Origin: Rehmannia glutinosa
Lineage: Eukaryota; Streptophyta; Magnoliopsida; Lamiales; Orobanchaceae
DNA: 64,000 nucleotides
NCBI GenBank assembly: GCA_016081115.2
Contig: CM071930.1
Span: 26,799,641-26,863,640 of the forward strand
Direction: 5' to 3'
Position 1 is the first letter of the stretch; the number at the start of each line of letters is the position of its first letter. A program made the position numbers and the translations under genes. Below are positions 23,604 through 34,160 of the stretch, in pieces. The notes beneath the pieces were generated by a model. That model saw only the letters and a list, made by a program, of their open reading frames with translations. It did no database searches and was not told the DNA's origin.

Positions 23604-26503
23604 TGGTTCAAATGAGACCAATATGCTGGGGTGAGACCGTAGAGATTGATCTGGTACGTCTATTCTATTTTTTGAAGGGTATAGATTAATCCATTTTTTA
23701 AGGTATATTTAATGTTAAAAAACTCTCAAAAGATTATGTTGGTAAATACACATGTACACGCCTAGTGGTTAATTATGGATAGATATTAACATCCTTTATT
23801 TTTGGTAGAGAGAGATTGTATGCCTTTTGAGTGCCCGAGATTTTTTGGAGATTGATTTTCATGCTTAATCCTAATATCATCATTATAACCCATCTAACTT
23901 CTCATTGGCAAAGAAAGAGGAAAAGGCATAGCAAGAATCAGACGAAAGAAACGACTTCCTAGTGGATTCTTAGAAGCAGAGAAAAATCTCGAAAGTCTTG
24001 GTCACGACAAACACGAAGATTAAAGAAAAATCTAGTAAGAATTTATGTGTTGAAGAAAAACATTAAAGAGGCAGACGAGAAGGTTGAAGAAAAATCTGGT
24101 AAGAACTTTTTTTGTAGTTTTCGGTTTTATATATAATCATTGTTATGCATTTTTTTTTCTTTTTTTTTTATTTTTCTGCAACTTTTTGCATGTGATTTTT
24201 AATTGTTTCCGTTGCGTACTTGGTAGTATCATATGAATTACTTGTTGCAAAGGTTAATAGATAATTTTTGTGGTTATTTGCTTTCTTGAATCTCGTTCGT
24301 GGAGAATTAAGATTGATTGTGGCATACTTATACCTATTTTTTGTGGTTATTTTCTATGGCTTTTATACTGAATGATACAATTCTTGTGGGTTTTTTTTTT
24401 AATTTTTGAACCATGTTTTTGTTGTATTAAATTATGCATCAGTCTCTTAAAATTTATACAACAATATTATCATATTTATATATGATTTTCGCAAGCATTG
24501 GTCCTCACAGTTGTTAAGAGAATCTTGAATTTGTTGATGTGCAACAAGTAATTTAGTGTATTCATATATATATATATATATATATATATGCAAGATAATT
24601 TATCTATGTATACAAGATAATTTAATTAAATATACAGGCAAAGCAGTTGGGGCTTTGATGTGCAGTTTGTTGTTTGAGAGTAGTAGTGGGGGGCTTTATA
24701 TGGGCTGCATGCATAGTTTAGTCTAATTTGTTGCATATTTTAGTTAATTTGTTGCATATTTATTTTTATGAATATATGAATATGGTGTTTTCCTAGTAGT
24801 GTAGGGGTGTTTGCTTGGATTTTTTTGGGAAGTTGATATGGGAAGTTTCCCCTTATGTTATATGATTGTCTAATGATATTTATTTAGTGTTAAATATAGG
24901 ATTTTTATGTTTATATATTGCATAAGCTGAATGGAAAGTGGCAGGGGCATCATTTTTAATGCATTTATTGGTAGTCATATAGCATGTTTTAGTCTAATTT
25001 GTAGTAATTTTTTACATGTAATTTGTAGCATATTTACATCTAATTCATATATACGTAGAAATTTTATGTTGCATATTTATATATAATATGATGCTGAAGA
25101 AGGTTTTTTTAATTTTTGTTTTTCTTTACTTTATGGTGATTTACAGATCCAATTTTTTTTCGCAATTTTTGACTTCAAGGGGATGTGATCAAATGGTTGA
25201 GTTATCCAAAATCATGGACCTGTTAGGTTGGCTTTCCAATGGAGGGATGCTATTAATAAAATTGACTGTGTAGGGAAAAACTTGGAAGAACTTGGAAGAA
25301 GCAAGAAGGTTTCTGACTGGGAAGAATATTGAATAGTTAGGATTTTATGTTTTTTGGATTTGGAACTTGAATTTGTTGGACTAAATTCCTTTTTTTTTTC
25401 GTTAAAGTTGAATGGGTTGATATTTTTTATTTTGTTGGTTGGTTTTGTTACTGGTGCAATACAACTAGTTGATGTTTGGCATTGACCATTTTTTATATAA
25501 TATAATTTTGAAAGACACTTATTTAGTATTGAATGACGCTAGTTTTTTTATCTGCTATATAATAATGGTCATTTCGTGCATAAATAGGTAATTGTTGCTG
25601 CATAAGTTAAATTAATGATGCATATTTTTTGGCTATGTAATAAGTTAAATTGTTGATGCATAAATAGGTAATTGTCGTTGCATAAATAGGTAATTGTTGA
25701 TGCATAAGTTAAATTAGTGAGTCAGATTTTTGGCTATGTAATAAGTTAAATTAGTGATGCATAAATAGGTAATTGTTGTTGCATAAATAGGTAATTGTTG
25801 ATGCATAAGTTAAATTAGTGATGCATATTAAAAACTTCTGTCCAATTTTAACGTATAAATAGATGCAGAATTTTGCATATATATTGATTGAGAGACGCAT
25901 GATCGATTAAACAAACACACTAATTTAACCAATAAAATTTCGAACATGAAAATAAGCTATATATACAACACACTAATCTAACCAATTTTTGATGCATATA
26001 TACCTATGAATGGATGCATAATTAGTTAAACAAACAAACAAACCAGCAAAATTTTGATGATAATAAAAAAACAATATTACATTGCATACACTCTTTTTAT
26101 GCAAAATACCATATTAAACAATACCTATTATAGTGTTATTGATAAAGCTCCTGACATTTATTTTATAAGCAAACTAATATAGAATTAATGAAAACTTTTT
26201 TCTAAAAAAAATTAATGGAAACTACACACGTTGATTAGAACGTGATTTATGGATAAGGATAGTTATAGACCGTTCATTAAGGAAGAAATTATGGTGAAAT
26301 AATCTCTCTCTATTTTATAGCATATTACACGCTAATTACCTTATTTATTAATATAGTTATTGCCGATTTTACCCTTGGTATGTTACTATTCAAATAATTC
26401 TATTATTTTTAATGTTTTAATCTCAACCATATATTGCTTTATTATAATGGTCCAGACCAGTAACAGTCTCACCGCAGGAAATGGTCTCACCAGAACCAAC
26501 CCC
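23600..26503. mobile_element. Probable non-autonomous terminal-inverted-repeat element in a TA microsatellite
   Basis: The left end (TTGGTTCAAATGAGACC, then GGTGAGACCGT) and the reverse complement of the right end (GGGGTTGGTTCTGGTGAGACC, then GCGGTGAGACTGT) align over about 65 bases, with weaker similarity further in, including an AGAGAGAGATT block in both arms. No transposase is seen. The long imperfect inverted repeats resemble Mutator-like elements; Micron-type elements also sit in TA repeats. The duplication cannot be read because both flanks are TA repeats. The interior has purine-rich tandem motifs near 23990-24110 (GAAGAAAAATCT repeated), another TA run (24566-24589) and a higher-order repeat at 25577-25835. 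Confidence 0.5.
25577..25835. repeat. Higher-order tandem repeat of GCATAAATAGGTAATTGTTG units
   Basis: Two sub-units are shuffled: GCATAAATAGGTAATTGTTG (about five copies) and GCATAAGTTAAATTAGTGATG or TAATAAGTTAAATT (about five copies). They combine into a roughly 118-bp higher-order unit that includes TTTTTGGCTATG. Substitutions are few, so it expanded more recently than the 22.6-23.5 kb array. Confidence 0.8.
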
Positions 26504-27309
26504 TATATATATATATATATTTGTATAATTATCTTGAAACTTGTGAAGTGAGACATCTTAAGTTGGTGAAAGATCAGGGACGTAACTGTAGTGGGATTAG
26601 ATATTAGCAGCCTGTGAATTTGTTATTAGTGGCCGCTTTAGGTATTACGATTAAGTTTTTAGGTCCAGGTTAATTCAGAGGAATGTGACTACGCGATTTT
26701 TTTTTTTTAAAAAAATTCGGGTCGGGGTGGTGAGATCCGTCTAATGGATTTAGATCCATTAGACTGTCTGACAAGAGACCAACTCAATTTGTCATTGTGT
26801 ATAGGGATGACAATTAACCGAATTCGAGATCTTCTGAAATTTTTTAAGAGCCGAATTGACAAACGAGACTCCTTATATAATTTAGAAATATTAAAAATAA
26901 TTTTAGAAAATAATATTATGTAAATTTATATATAACAATTTTTGAAACATAATAAAAGTAAACGCGTTGAGTTTGATGCTAGGTGGATTTGAAACCCACA
27001 ATTAAAAACTTATCCCAACTCGTTTATCATGGCAACAAACTCATGCAAAGATAATGAATTCTACACTGCATGAATTAGGAATGGCAAGGGGACGGGGCAG
27101 AACTTAAGACCCATGCCCGTAGGCGTGGGCGTAGCTAGAAATTCTGGCCAGTGCGGTCAAGATTTTTTTCATTTTGGCAGGACGAATATTGGGCCAAAAT
27201 TTTGAAAAAATAGAAAAAAAAAAGCAAATATAAATGGCATACCTTGCAACAATTATTTGCCGGTTTTCATAATCTCCAATTTTGATTTCTCTAGAATAAA
27301 CTTTTTGGA
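26504..27309. other. AT-rich intergenic DNA with a hairpin and transposon-end-like motifs
   Basis: No gene. A perfect hairpin (11-bp stem, 4-base loop) lies at 26739-26764. TAGGGATGACAATT near 26802 and TAGGAATGGCAAGG near 27076 resemble the terminal repeats of hAT-type elements. GGCGTAGCTAGAAATTCTGG near 27128 resembles another common plant transposon end. None of these forms a complete element by eye. Confidence 0.4.
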
Positions 27310-29300
27310 GAAGTGCCTTATCCAAAAGTTTATTCTATATTAACTACCAAACAACTACTATTATTTTGGAATAGACTTTTAGATCCAAAAATTCAGTCGA
27401 AAAATGCTTCCCAAGAAGCATCAAACATTTCCGATGAGTCTCTATGTAGGCGTGCAAAACAAGAGAGCCATTCTAGTTCGCCTTGTGTCATCCGATTTGA
27501 GGGAATTCATTAGATCATGAAGTTGCTTCCAGTAAGCAAACAACGAATCCGTGGGTATTTGCTTATAAGAGAAGAGATTTGCCTTACGATGGAAGGTGCA
27601 ATGGCTAGAATATCCTCGTCTCTCCCTCTCTCACCTCAAGGTATGGTTTGGGCCCTGTGGTGGCACAGAACTAACTCGATAAGATTCAATAAGCAAATCG
27701 GTGTTTTACGACCAATTTTTTTCATTTTATTTTGGGAATCATCTCGAAAGAACAAGAGTCATTCAACTGCTACAAGATCAACAATTCCATAAGCTCCTCT
27801 ACTTGTCTTGGCCCTAGTCGATGGGAGGCTAGCGTGTATCATTGGTCTGGTCCTTTAAAGGCAGGAGAATCCTCGCTTGAAACGTATCTTAATGCCTGAA
27901 AGTTGGATAGACAGTTGCTTCTTAATCGTAAAATACTGGATTCATCCCTGGCCTCATTCAAGAATTGTTTTTGATCCAAAAGCGTCCTTCCTTCTCAATG
28001 CCCGGGCATCCATCCAATGCATTCTTTACCAACTCGGTCCGCCCGGTGAGCGCTCATTTTTTTGATCATCACAATATCTTTCGCTCAATTATTCTATCTT
28101 CAAACTAAAATCTACATATTATGACTAGGAATTAGCAACAGTAGCGTTGAGTTCGGCGGCTTTAGTTCTGTCCTAGTTGATCCTGATTCGACACAACTCT
28201 ATGTATTCCTCTATCCATAGAGTACATTGAATGTACAGAAATATTTCCACTGCTTTCTTAGTAGACTGTAGTTTTTTCATCATTCCTTATTCCAGAGGAA
28301 GGAGTTTAAGGGGCCAAGAGGAATGATATCCGAGAGCTTGCCCAGCTAAGAAAAAAATTGCAGTCCGTTTGAGAATGATCCCCTCGCTTTGTCGCCCCTA
28401 TCTCGTTAGCCGTTGCTTGCATTTCTCATCAAAGAAATAGGGGATAATTTTCATTACTTCAACTAGTGTCGATTGATGGGATTGAAATAGAAAATTTCGG
28501 AAGAATTTTAGTTTCGAATAGATTTAGATAGTTATTGGGGTTTGATTCTTTCTATTTGATTTTCAATTGTACTTGTTCGATCAGTTAGATCCTTCATTTT
28601 TAAAGTTTAGCAGAAAGACGGGTATTCCTTGCTCATTATCAGACAATCACTTATTCACAAACTTCGTGTGGGACTAATACTTTGCATTTCCCCACGCAGG
28701 GGCTAACTATAAGGGAGGGGTTCAAAGGCGCTTTCTTTCACTCCGTTCCTGGAAGGTAATTCTGAATCATTTCCACTTCAGGGTTTTGTTAGAAGTGGAT
28801 GAAATGCATTGCTGATATTGATCCCAAAAAAAGACGGTAGGTACGGCTAGGCCGTGAACAACCCCTTCTCATCAATGGACTCATGACTATAAGACTCTGA
28901 ATCTAGTCGTAGCTCGGCGTTCAGGTGTAACAGAACAAACAATGTCGAACCTTTATACTTTTTGATATTACTTTTGAATCATTTATTTTAGTATTTAATA
29001 AAAATAATTCAAAACGAGCCGTTTATCATTACGATAGGTGTCCAGATTTGACGTTCAACTTTAGCTAATAGCTAGCTAAAGAAAAAGTATAGGAAAGTAA
29101 AATAGTACTAAAAAATACTCGACTTTCGCATTTTGATCCAGATGAATGAACCGCCGACTAAGCCCCCTGTTTTCTAATGGAGTTTCTAAGAGGCCCACTG
29201 TATACATTCAGGAAGAGGAGGAACAAAGCCCAACCCTTGAAACATACTACAGCCCCAGGTGGCGAAGAGCCGACATCGAGGTGCCAAACCGACATGTGTA
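27310..29300. other. Probable insertion of mitochondrial DNA in the nucleus
   Basis: Base composition rises above that of the neighbours, and the text has the mixed look of plant mitochondrial intergenic DNA, for example CACTTATTCACAAACTTCG near 28648 and GGGGCTAACTATAAGGG near 28699. The right end, 29221-29290, is a recognisable organellar large-subunit rRNA piece. I do not recognise complete mitochondrial genes; the frames at 27517-28065 match nothing I know. The left edge near 27310 is uncertain, and part could be plastid-derived. Confidence 0.55.
29221..29290 (-). pseudogene. Fragment of mitochondrial-type 26S (large-subunit) rRNA
   Basis: The reverse complement begins GGTTTGGCACCTCGATGTCG, followed by the conserved CTCTTCGCCACCTGGGGCTG and AACGTTCC-like text. 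This is the domain V region near the peptidyl-transferase centre. The CTTCGCCACCTGGGGCTGTAG variant fits plant mitochondrial rather than plastid rRNA. About 70 bases remain, so it is non-functional. Confidence 0.75.
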
Positions 29301-29654
29301 AGGTATGGTTGTCTCAAGTAGTTTGATCTTGGGAGGTATTGGGAAGGGATTGAAAAAAAAATTGTTCATTATTAAGTTTGGAACATATCTCTCTCTACAT
29401 GAGACAATTATTCATCCACACATATATCTTAATTGGGTCAGGTAATTCTTAATATTTTGGGCCAAGACGGTAAGGTTTATTGACTTGTTAAATTTTAATT
29501 CATTATTTTATATGAACTAGACCTTCTGCTGAACTTTAGTGCGGCCCAACTCAAATTTAACAGTGCCACTCCGAGATCCAGTGTGGTCCACCGACCGCAC
29601 TCGTCCTAAGCTAGCTTTGCCAGTGCCCGCAGGGGTGGTATTCATTAACACGAT
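29301..29654. other. Intergenic spacer, no gene
   Basis: AT-rich. GGCAAAGCTAGCTTAGGACG followed by AGTGCGGTC (minus strand, about 29621-29593) resembles, in inverted orientation, GGCGTAGCTAGAAATTCTGG then AGTGCGGTC near 27128-27159. The two could be the ends of an element around the mitochondrial insert; this is weak. Confidence 0.35.
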
Positions 29655-30840
29655 ATGATAACCCAACCCGAAGTTACTGAGATAAACCCGAACCCGAACA
29701 CAAAAACGACTACTCATCTTATACTAAAGAAGAGGCTTTTGATCTATCTCATGGCCAAAGAACAAGAAGATGAGGTAAATTCTAACTCATTTGACTCAAA
29801 TTCTGATGATAGTGATCATGACACACACACACACGCATCATCACCCATTAATCTTTATGATTCATTAGGCAAAATGATGAAAGACTTTTAGCACATTAAA
29901 TCCTCATACACACTCTTAAATGAGGAAAACAACCAACTCAAATGCCAAAACTCACAGCTGACTGAAGAGCTGAGTAGTCTAAGTCACATAGCTTATGAGA
30001 ATATAGAGTTGAAGGCTGAGATATCAAAGGTTAAAGCAGACCTTGTTGTGAAAGAAAATAGGGAACATGAACTCAAAAGTGTGATTGCATCACTCAACAC
30101 ATCATCTAAAATATTGGATGAGTTGATGATGATTCATAAGGATATTGGAGATAAAGTAGGCTTAGGTTTCAATACCTTTGTAAATGTTCAAACCCCACGA
30201 GTGATTTTAGAAAAATGATCCTCAAGCAATGGGGGAGTTCAAAAATCGAAAGCACCATATGTTGCACCCACAATAATCACAATCACACACATGCTGACCT
30301 TGGTTATAAGGGCAAAGGAAAGAAGGCAGCTGAGTATGCTGGAAGAACAACTGAAACAAAATTCAGAAAGGTTCATCAGCAAATTCCAAACAAAAATATT
30401 ATGTGTAGTAAAAATAGAACTACCAAAGACCCCTGAAGTTTCAACATAATAAATCATATGAAGGGAATGGTACAAATTATCCAACTTAAGCTTAATGGAA
30501 TCCACCAATGCAATAACAACAGAGTCCTAAGGGAAACAAGCCCAAATGACAAAGACCTCAAAATCAGTATGGGTCGTTCCCAAGGAAGAGAAATCAACAC
30601 ACATATGCACCCAAATACAATGCACACCATGCACAACAACTTCTATATTTCCGCAGAAAACCAAACATACAAATGCATACACAAACATGCAGACAAAAGA
30701 GATTGTTGTATGTACCAAAAGCACCAAAACACTTTGTTAAAATTCACTATGATTATGGAACTGGTAGATGGTAACCATTAGAGTTAGTTCATTTGGCTAT
30801 AAGCTGGTTGGAATACCTTATAGTGCTAACCCCTCAGGAA
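29655..30840 (+). pseudogene. Relic of a Sirevirus-type gag (C-terminal half)
   Basis: Plus-strand frames (LYDSLGKMMKDF, then LLNEENNQLKCQNSQL, then VGLGFNTF and TPRVILEK) match the same gag segment that lies on the minus strand at about 4530-4070 in copy A and 49870-49520 in copy B. Homology continues, broken by frameshifts, to about 30835 (AISWLEYLIVLTP, the counterpart of AIGWLDHLTILTP in copy A). It is clearly more diverged than copies A and B are from each other, so it comes from an older or different subfamily. Stops occur at 29889 and later. Confidence 0.8.
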
Positions 30841-31334
30841 AAGGCCGAAATTCGAAATACGACCCGAGATGGAAAAAACTCCAGAAAAGACGAAGAATAT
30901 ACAAGAAATGAAGGACCGGGGGCCTTGGGCCGCCTCCCGGGAGGGCGCCCTCATCCATGCAAGACGGTGCCCCCTTAAGGCCACCCCACAAGGGCGCCTA
31001 GGGGGCGCCCTTGCCCACTCTGGGGAGGCGCTCCGGAGTAATCACTAACCTCATGGGGCTTTCATCTCAACTCTCGCTTCAACTCTCACCTCAACATTCA
31101 AGAACTTTTTCTAAGTTTCTACATAGCAAAAATTTACAAGTTAAAGAGTAGAGAGGGACATATCACCTTTGGAAGACATGGTCAAATGCTCTCCTTTCAA
31201 ACATCCTCGTGCAAGAAGGGGTCAAAAATTTTCCGAAGGCAAGACAAAATGCGCAAGCAGAACAAGTCAGACACAGTACCAGATTAGCTCCCGCACTGCT
31301 TCATCTCTCCGCAGCACCGGAGTTGGGGGGCTTA
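30841..31334 (+). mobile_element. 3' internal end of a Ty3/gypsy-type element
   Basis: Non-coding sequence leading into a polypurine tract (GTTGGGGGGCTTA, 31322-31334) directly before an LTR start. It contains a GC-rich block with repeated GGGCGCC palindromes (30925-31035). The rest of this element to the left is missing or replaced by the gag relic. Confidence 0.5.
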
Positions 31335-31515
31335 TGTTGGGGATAAAAATAATATTTAATTAATTAATATATAATTCGATTTATATATGTTTATTTAATA
31401 TTAATTACCCAATGACTCTTAATAAATAAATCGACCCAATGGTGTCCGGGATTAGCCCCTGGGCCGATTCTCCTACGCGGACTGGCCCATTGACCAAATT
31501 CTCGTACACGACCCA
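31335..31515 (+). repeat. 3' LTR of the outermost gypsy-type element, left part
   Basis: Starts TGTTGGGGATAAAAAT right after the polypurine tract. It is cut at 31515 by insertion of element 4 and resumes at 57650. No matching 5' LTR is in the window, so the family (Tat/Retand-like by the tract and LTR look) is a guess. Confidence 0.6.
31511..31515. repeat. Left target duplication of element 4 (ACCCA)
   Basis: ACCCA here is repeated exactly at 57645-57649, 26 kb away, immediately after the 3' LTR of element 4. Confidence 0.9.
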
Positions 31516-33082
31516 TGTTCACTTGGTTTTATACCATTGATTTGGGCTTCCTAGACTTGAGTTTTGTGTTGTTTTGAGTATTTTGAGTCATTTTTGTTAT
31601 ATCTCATAGGTTAGGCATTAATTTCTATTGTTTCGAGTCACTTGAGAGGCCAAGCCATGTTGAGGGCCAATTATATTGAGTCTAGAGTCATTTTAATGAG
31701 TCATGTGTCAAAAGAAGAAAGGATGATCAAACAACGAAAGATTGATTTGAAGAAACGCCCAAACGCTGCCTGGAATTTCTAAAGATCGGCGGGTTTTAGT
31801 ATTTTGGTCATAACTTTCTCTAAAAAATTGCTATGGATCCGATTCAAGTGGCTGTGGAAAGCTAAGAGAGAGGGATACAACTCTTATGAAGACACCCAAA
31901 GCAAATTCGGACGTTTGGATGGCGCTACAAAAAAAAAACGAGGCTGCCGCAAAGACAACAAAATGGAGCCCCAAGCGCTTAAAACGCCCCCAGTGCCGGG
32001 AGTGTTCTACGGGCGCAGCGCCGCTCGTCCCTGCCGCTGCAGTGCTCGACACAAAAAAGGGCCGTCCTGGTTTGTGTTTTGCGCTGCAATAAGACCTTTT
32101 TCGAGCAAAGCAAATGTGCATGGGGGGCGACAAAACAAGAAATGTCCGATTTTTGGATCTAAAAGGAGGGTACTATAAATAGATACATGGTAGGCTTGAA
32201 CTAGGGCATGGAGGACACTTGGGGATGAAAACCAACACCACCAAGACACAAGGGAAGAGTTGGGGAAGAGGATTGAAGACATTTATCATCTAGAAATAGA
32301 TAAGATTCTTCTTTAATCTCTTTAATTCTTTCTTTGTTGTTTCTTGTATATCATTTGAGATGCATTCTCATTTGATTATGGGTATTTGTATTTTCATCAT
32401 GAGCTAAACTTTATAATTCTAGAGGGATGATGTAATCTATGTTTGAACTTATGTTTTGATATTGTGGTTTGTCAATCTAGATTTCCCAATCTATTTGTGC
32501 TATTTGGATTTTATTGCTTCTAAATTACTTGATCAATAATTTAGAGTGTTTGGTGTATTTGATTTGACACTTGAGAGAGGTAATTGAATACATGACCTTG
32601 AAATAGCATAACCTAGGATTTCATAGAATTGAGAGATTTGTGAATCCTTTGAAGTCATCAACCAAGATTCATAGTTTTTATTGAGATTTCAATTGGTGAT
32701 TTTTATAGAGATATTGATTTCCCAATTGTGATCTAAAATCATTTGGCACTCGAGAGAGGAGATGATTATTGTAGGAATCTAGACTTATAAATTGATAATT
32801 TGTGATTGGTATACCATATTGATAATATAAGGGAAAACTAGATTCATCACACCTCTAGAATTCATTCTCCCATAGATTTAGATGTTTATATTTTGATTAG
32901 TTATATCTAGTTGTTTTTATTTATAAATTGAGACATCCATCTATTATTGATCTGTCAAATATAGCATAGGTAATTTATACTTGGTACTTATACACGCATT
33001 CCCTGTGGATACGACAACCCTACTCATATCACTATATTATAACTTGACAACCGTACAATTGCGATTAGAAAAATCTCTAACA
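31516..33082 (+). repeat. 5' LTR of element 4 (1567 bp)
   Basis: TG...CA ends. It matches 35939-36446 joined to 56643-57644. Most of it is near-identical to the 3' copy, but the GC-rich middle (about 31925-32130) is strongly rearranged between the two. The open frame at 31804-32178 belongs to this LTR and is not a gene. Confidence 0.92.
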
Positions 33083-33088
33083 AGTTTT

Positions 33089-33103
33089 TGGCGCCGTTGC
33101 CGG
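33089..33103 (+). other. Primer binding site of element 4 (tRNA-Asp type)
   Basis: TGGCGCCGTTGCCGG, six bases after the 5' LTR, is complementary to the 3' end of plant tRNA-Asp (ending CCGGCAACGGCGCCA). Confidence 0.88.
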
Positions 33104-33219
33104 CGAATGTGTTTTGTGTGATATCAAGGTTGATTGCCTAGTTGTAATTTGACTATTTTTTTGTTTTTTTCTTTTCTTGTTTTAATTTTGTGTAATTTTT
33201 TTAGGCACATCGTTGGATG

Positions 33220-34160
33220 GAATTATAATGTATGCATATGCGTGGCCAACCGATGATGCTACTTCTTGTGATTTTTGGAAGTCAAAGTGTGAACCATTTT
33301 GTTCCTTATTATCCACCTCAAGAAAATGTATGGACCCAAAATATGGCAAATCATGAAACCTTTCATCAGCCACAAGAACAATTGTCTAGCTTGGAAGAAA
33401 TACTTTATCAATTTCTAGATGATTGTGAGGCAAGAAGACGACAAGATGAGATAAAACGCGTCGGTCCGAGTTGGAAAAGAATCTTGCTGAGTTTATCGAA
33501 GAGTGTAAGATAAGAAATCGAAAAGTGATGATAGATTACTACAAACCGAGGCAAGCATTCAACAAATTGAGATTACATGTCAAACTATGTCAAAGTTACT
33601 CCAACAAATGATTGACCAACTTAATAATGAAGAGTCGTCATCATTCTTGGGACCAGGTGAAATAGAAAATCATGAACATGAATTGCCCATTATGAAAAAG
33701 GTGGACGTCCTTCAAAATTTGGAGGAGACTTTTGAAGAGTGCAATCCGATCTTACAAGAGGAGGAGCCACATCAAATTAACTCAGGGAGTATCTCTATCT
33801 CTCACTCAATTGAAAATCCTCGTATTGACAAAAATATGTGCACTTTAGATGTAAGTTTCAATACAAATGTATCAAATTTTAAGAAGCATACACTTGAAGG
33901 AACAATGTTTGAAAATGGTGATTAATTAACATGTTCTACAGATTTCATGATATTTAATGTGAGTAAAGATAGAAATATCTTTACTATGATTGATAAACCA
34001 TTTTTCATCATTAGGAACACATTTTTTGATTTCCAAAAGACCATCAACATTCGGATCCTTAATCATCCGCGTCTTATATACACTAAAGGATCGCTTATAC
34101 TGTTGGAAAATACAAAGGTGTGGCATGATCGACACTTGTTTTTGGATCCCGGTTAAGTAA
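33220..34160 (+). pseudogene. Degenerate gag-like region of element 4
   Basis: Short frames joined by frameshifts. They read like a coiled-coil gag-type protein: FIEECKIRN near 33500, then QTMSKLLQQMIDQLNNEE at 33578-33630, then an acidic stretch to 33925. A last frame ends WHDRHLFLDPG at 34155. No enzymatic motif is visible. The family link is inferred mainly from the surrounding Athila-like motifs, not from the protein. Confidence 0.5.

Noticed and set aside
26802..27100. hAT-like ends (TAGGGATGACAA, TAGGAATGGCAA)
   Set aside because: Both face the same way, with no partner end and no 8-bp duplication found, so no element can be called.
27517..28065. Two frames (91 and 62 codons) in the organelle-like block
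   Set aside because: They match no mitochondrial or plastid protein I know and are probably chance frames in transferred intergenic DNA.
31804..32178. A 124-codon frame on the plus strand, with an overlapping minus-strand frame
   Set aside because: It lies wholly in the 5' LTR of element 4, is not kept open in the 3' LTR, and resembles no protein.
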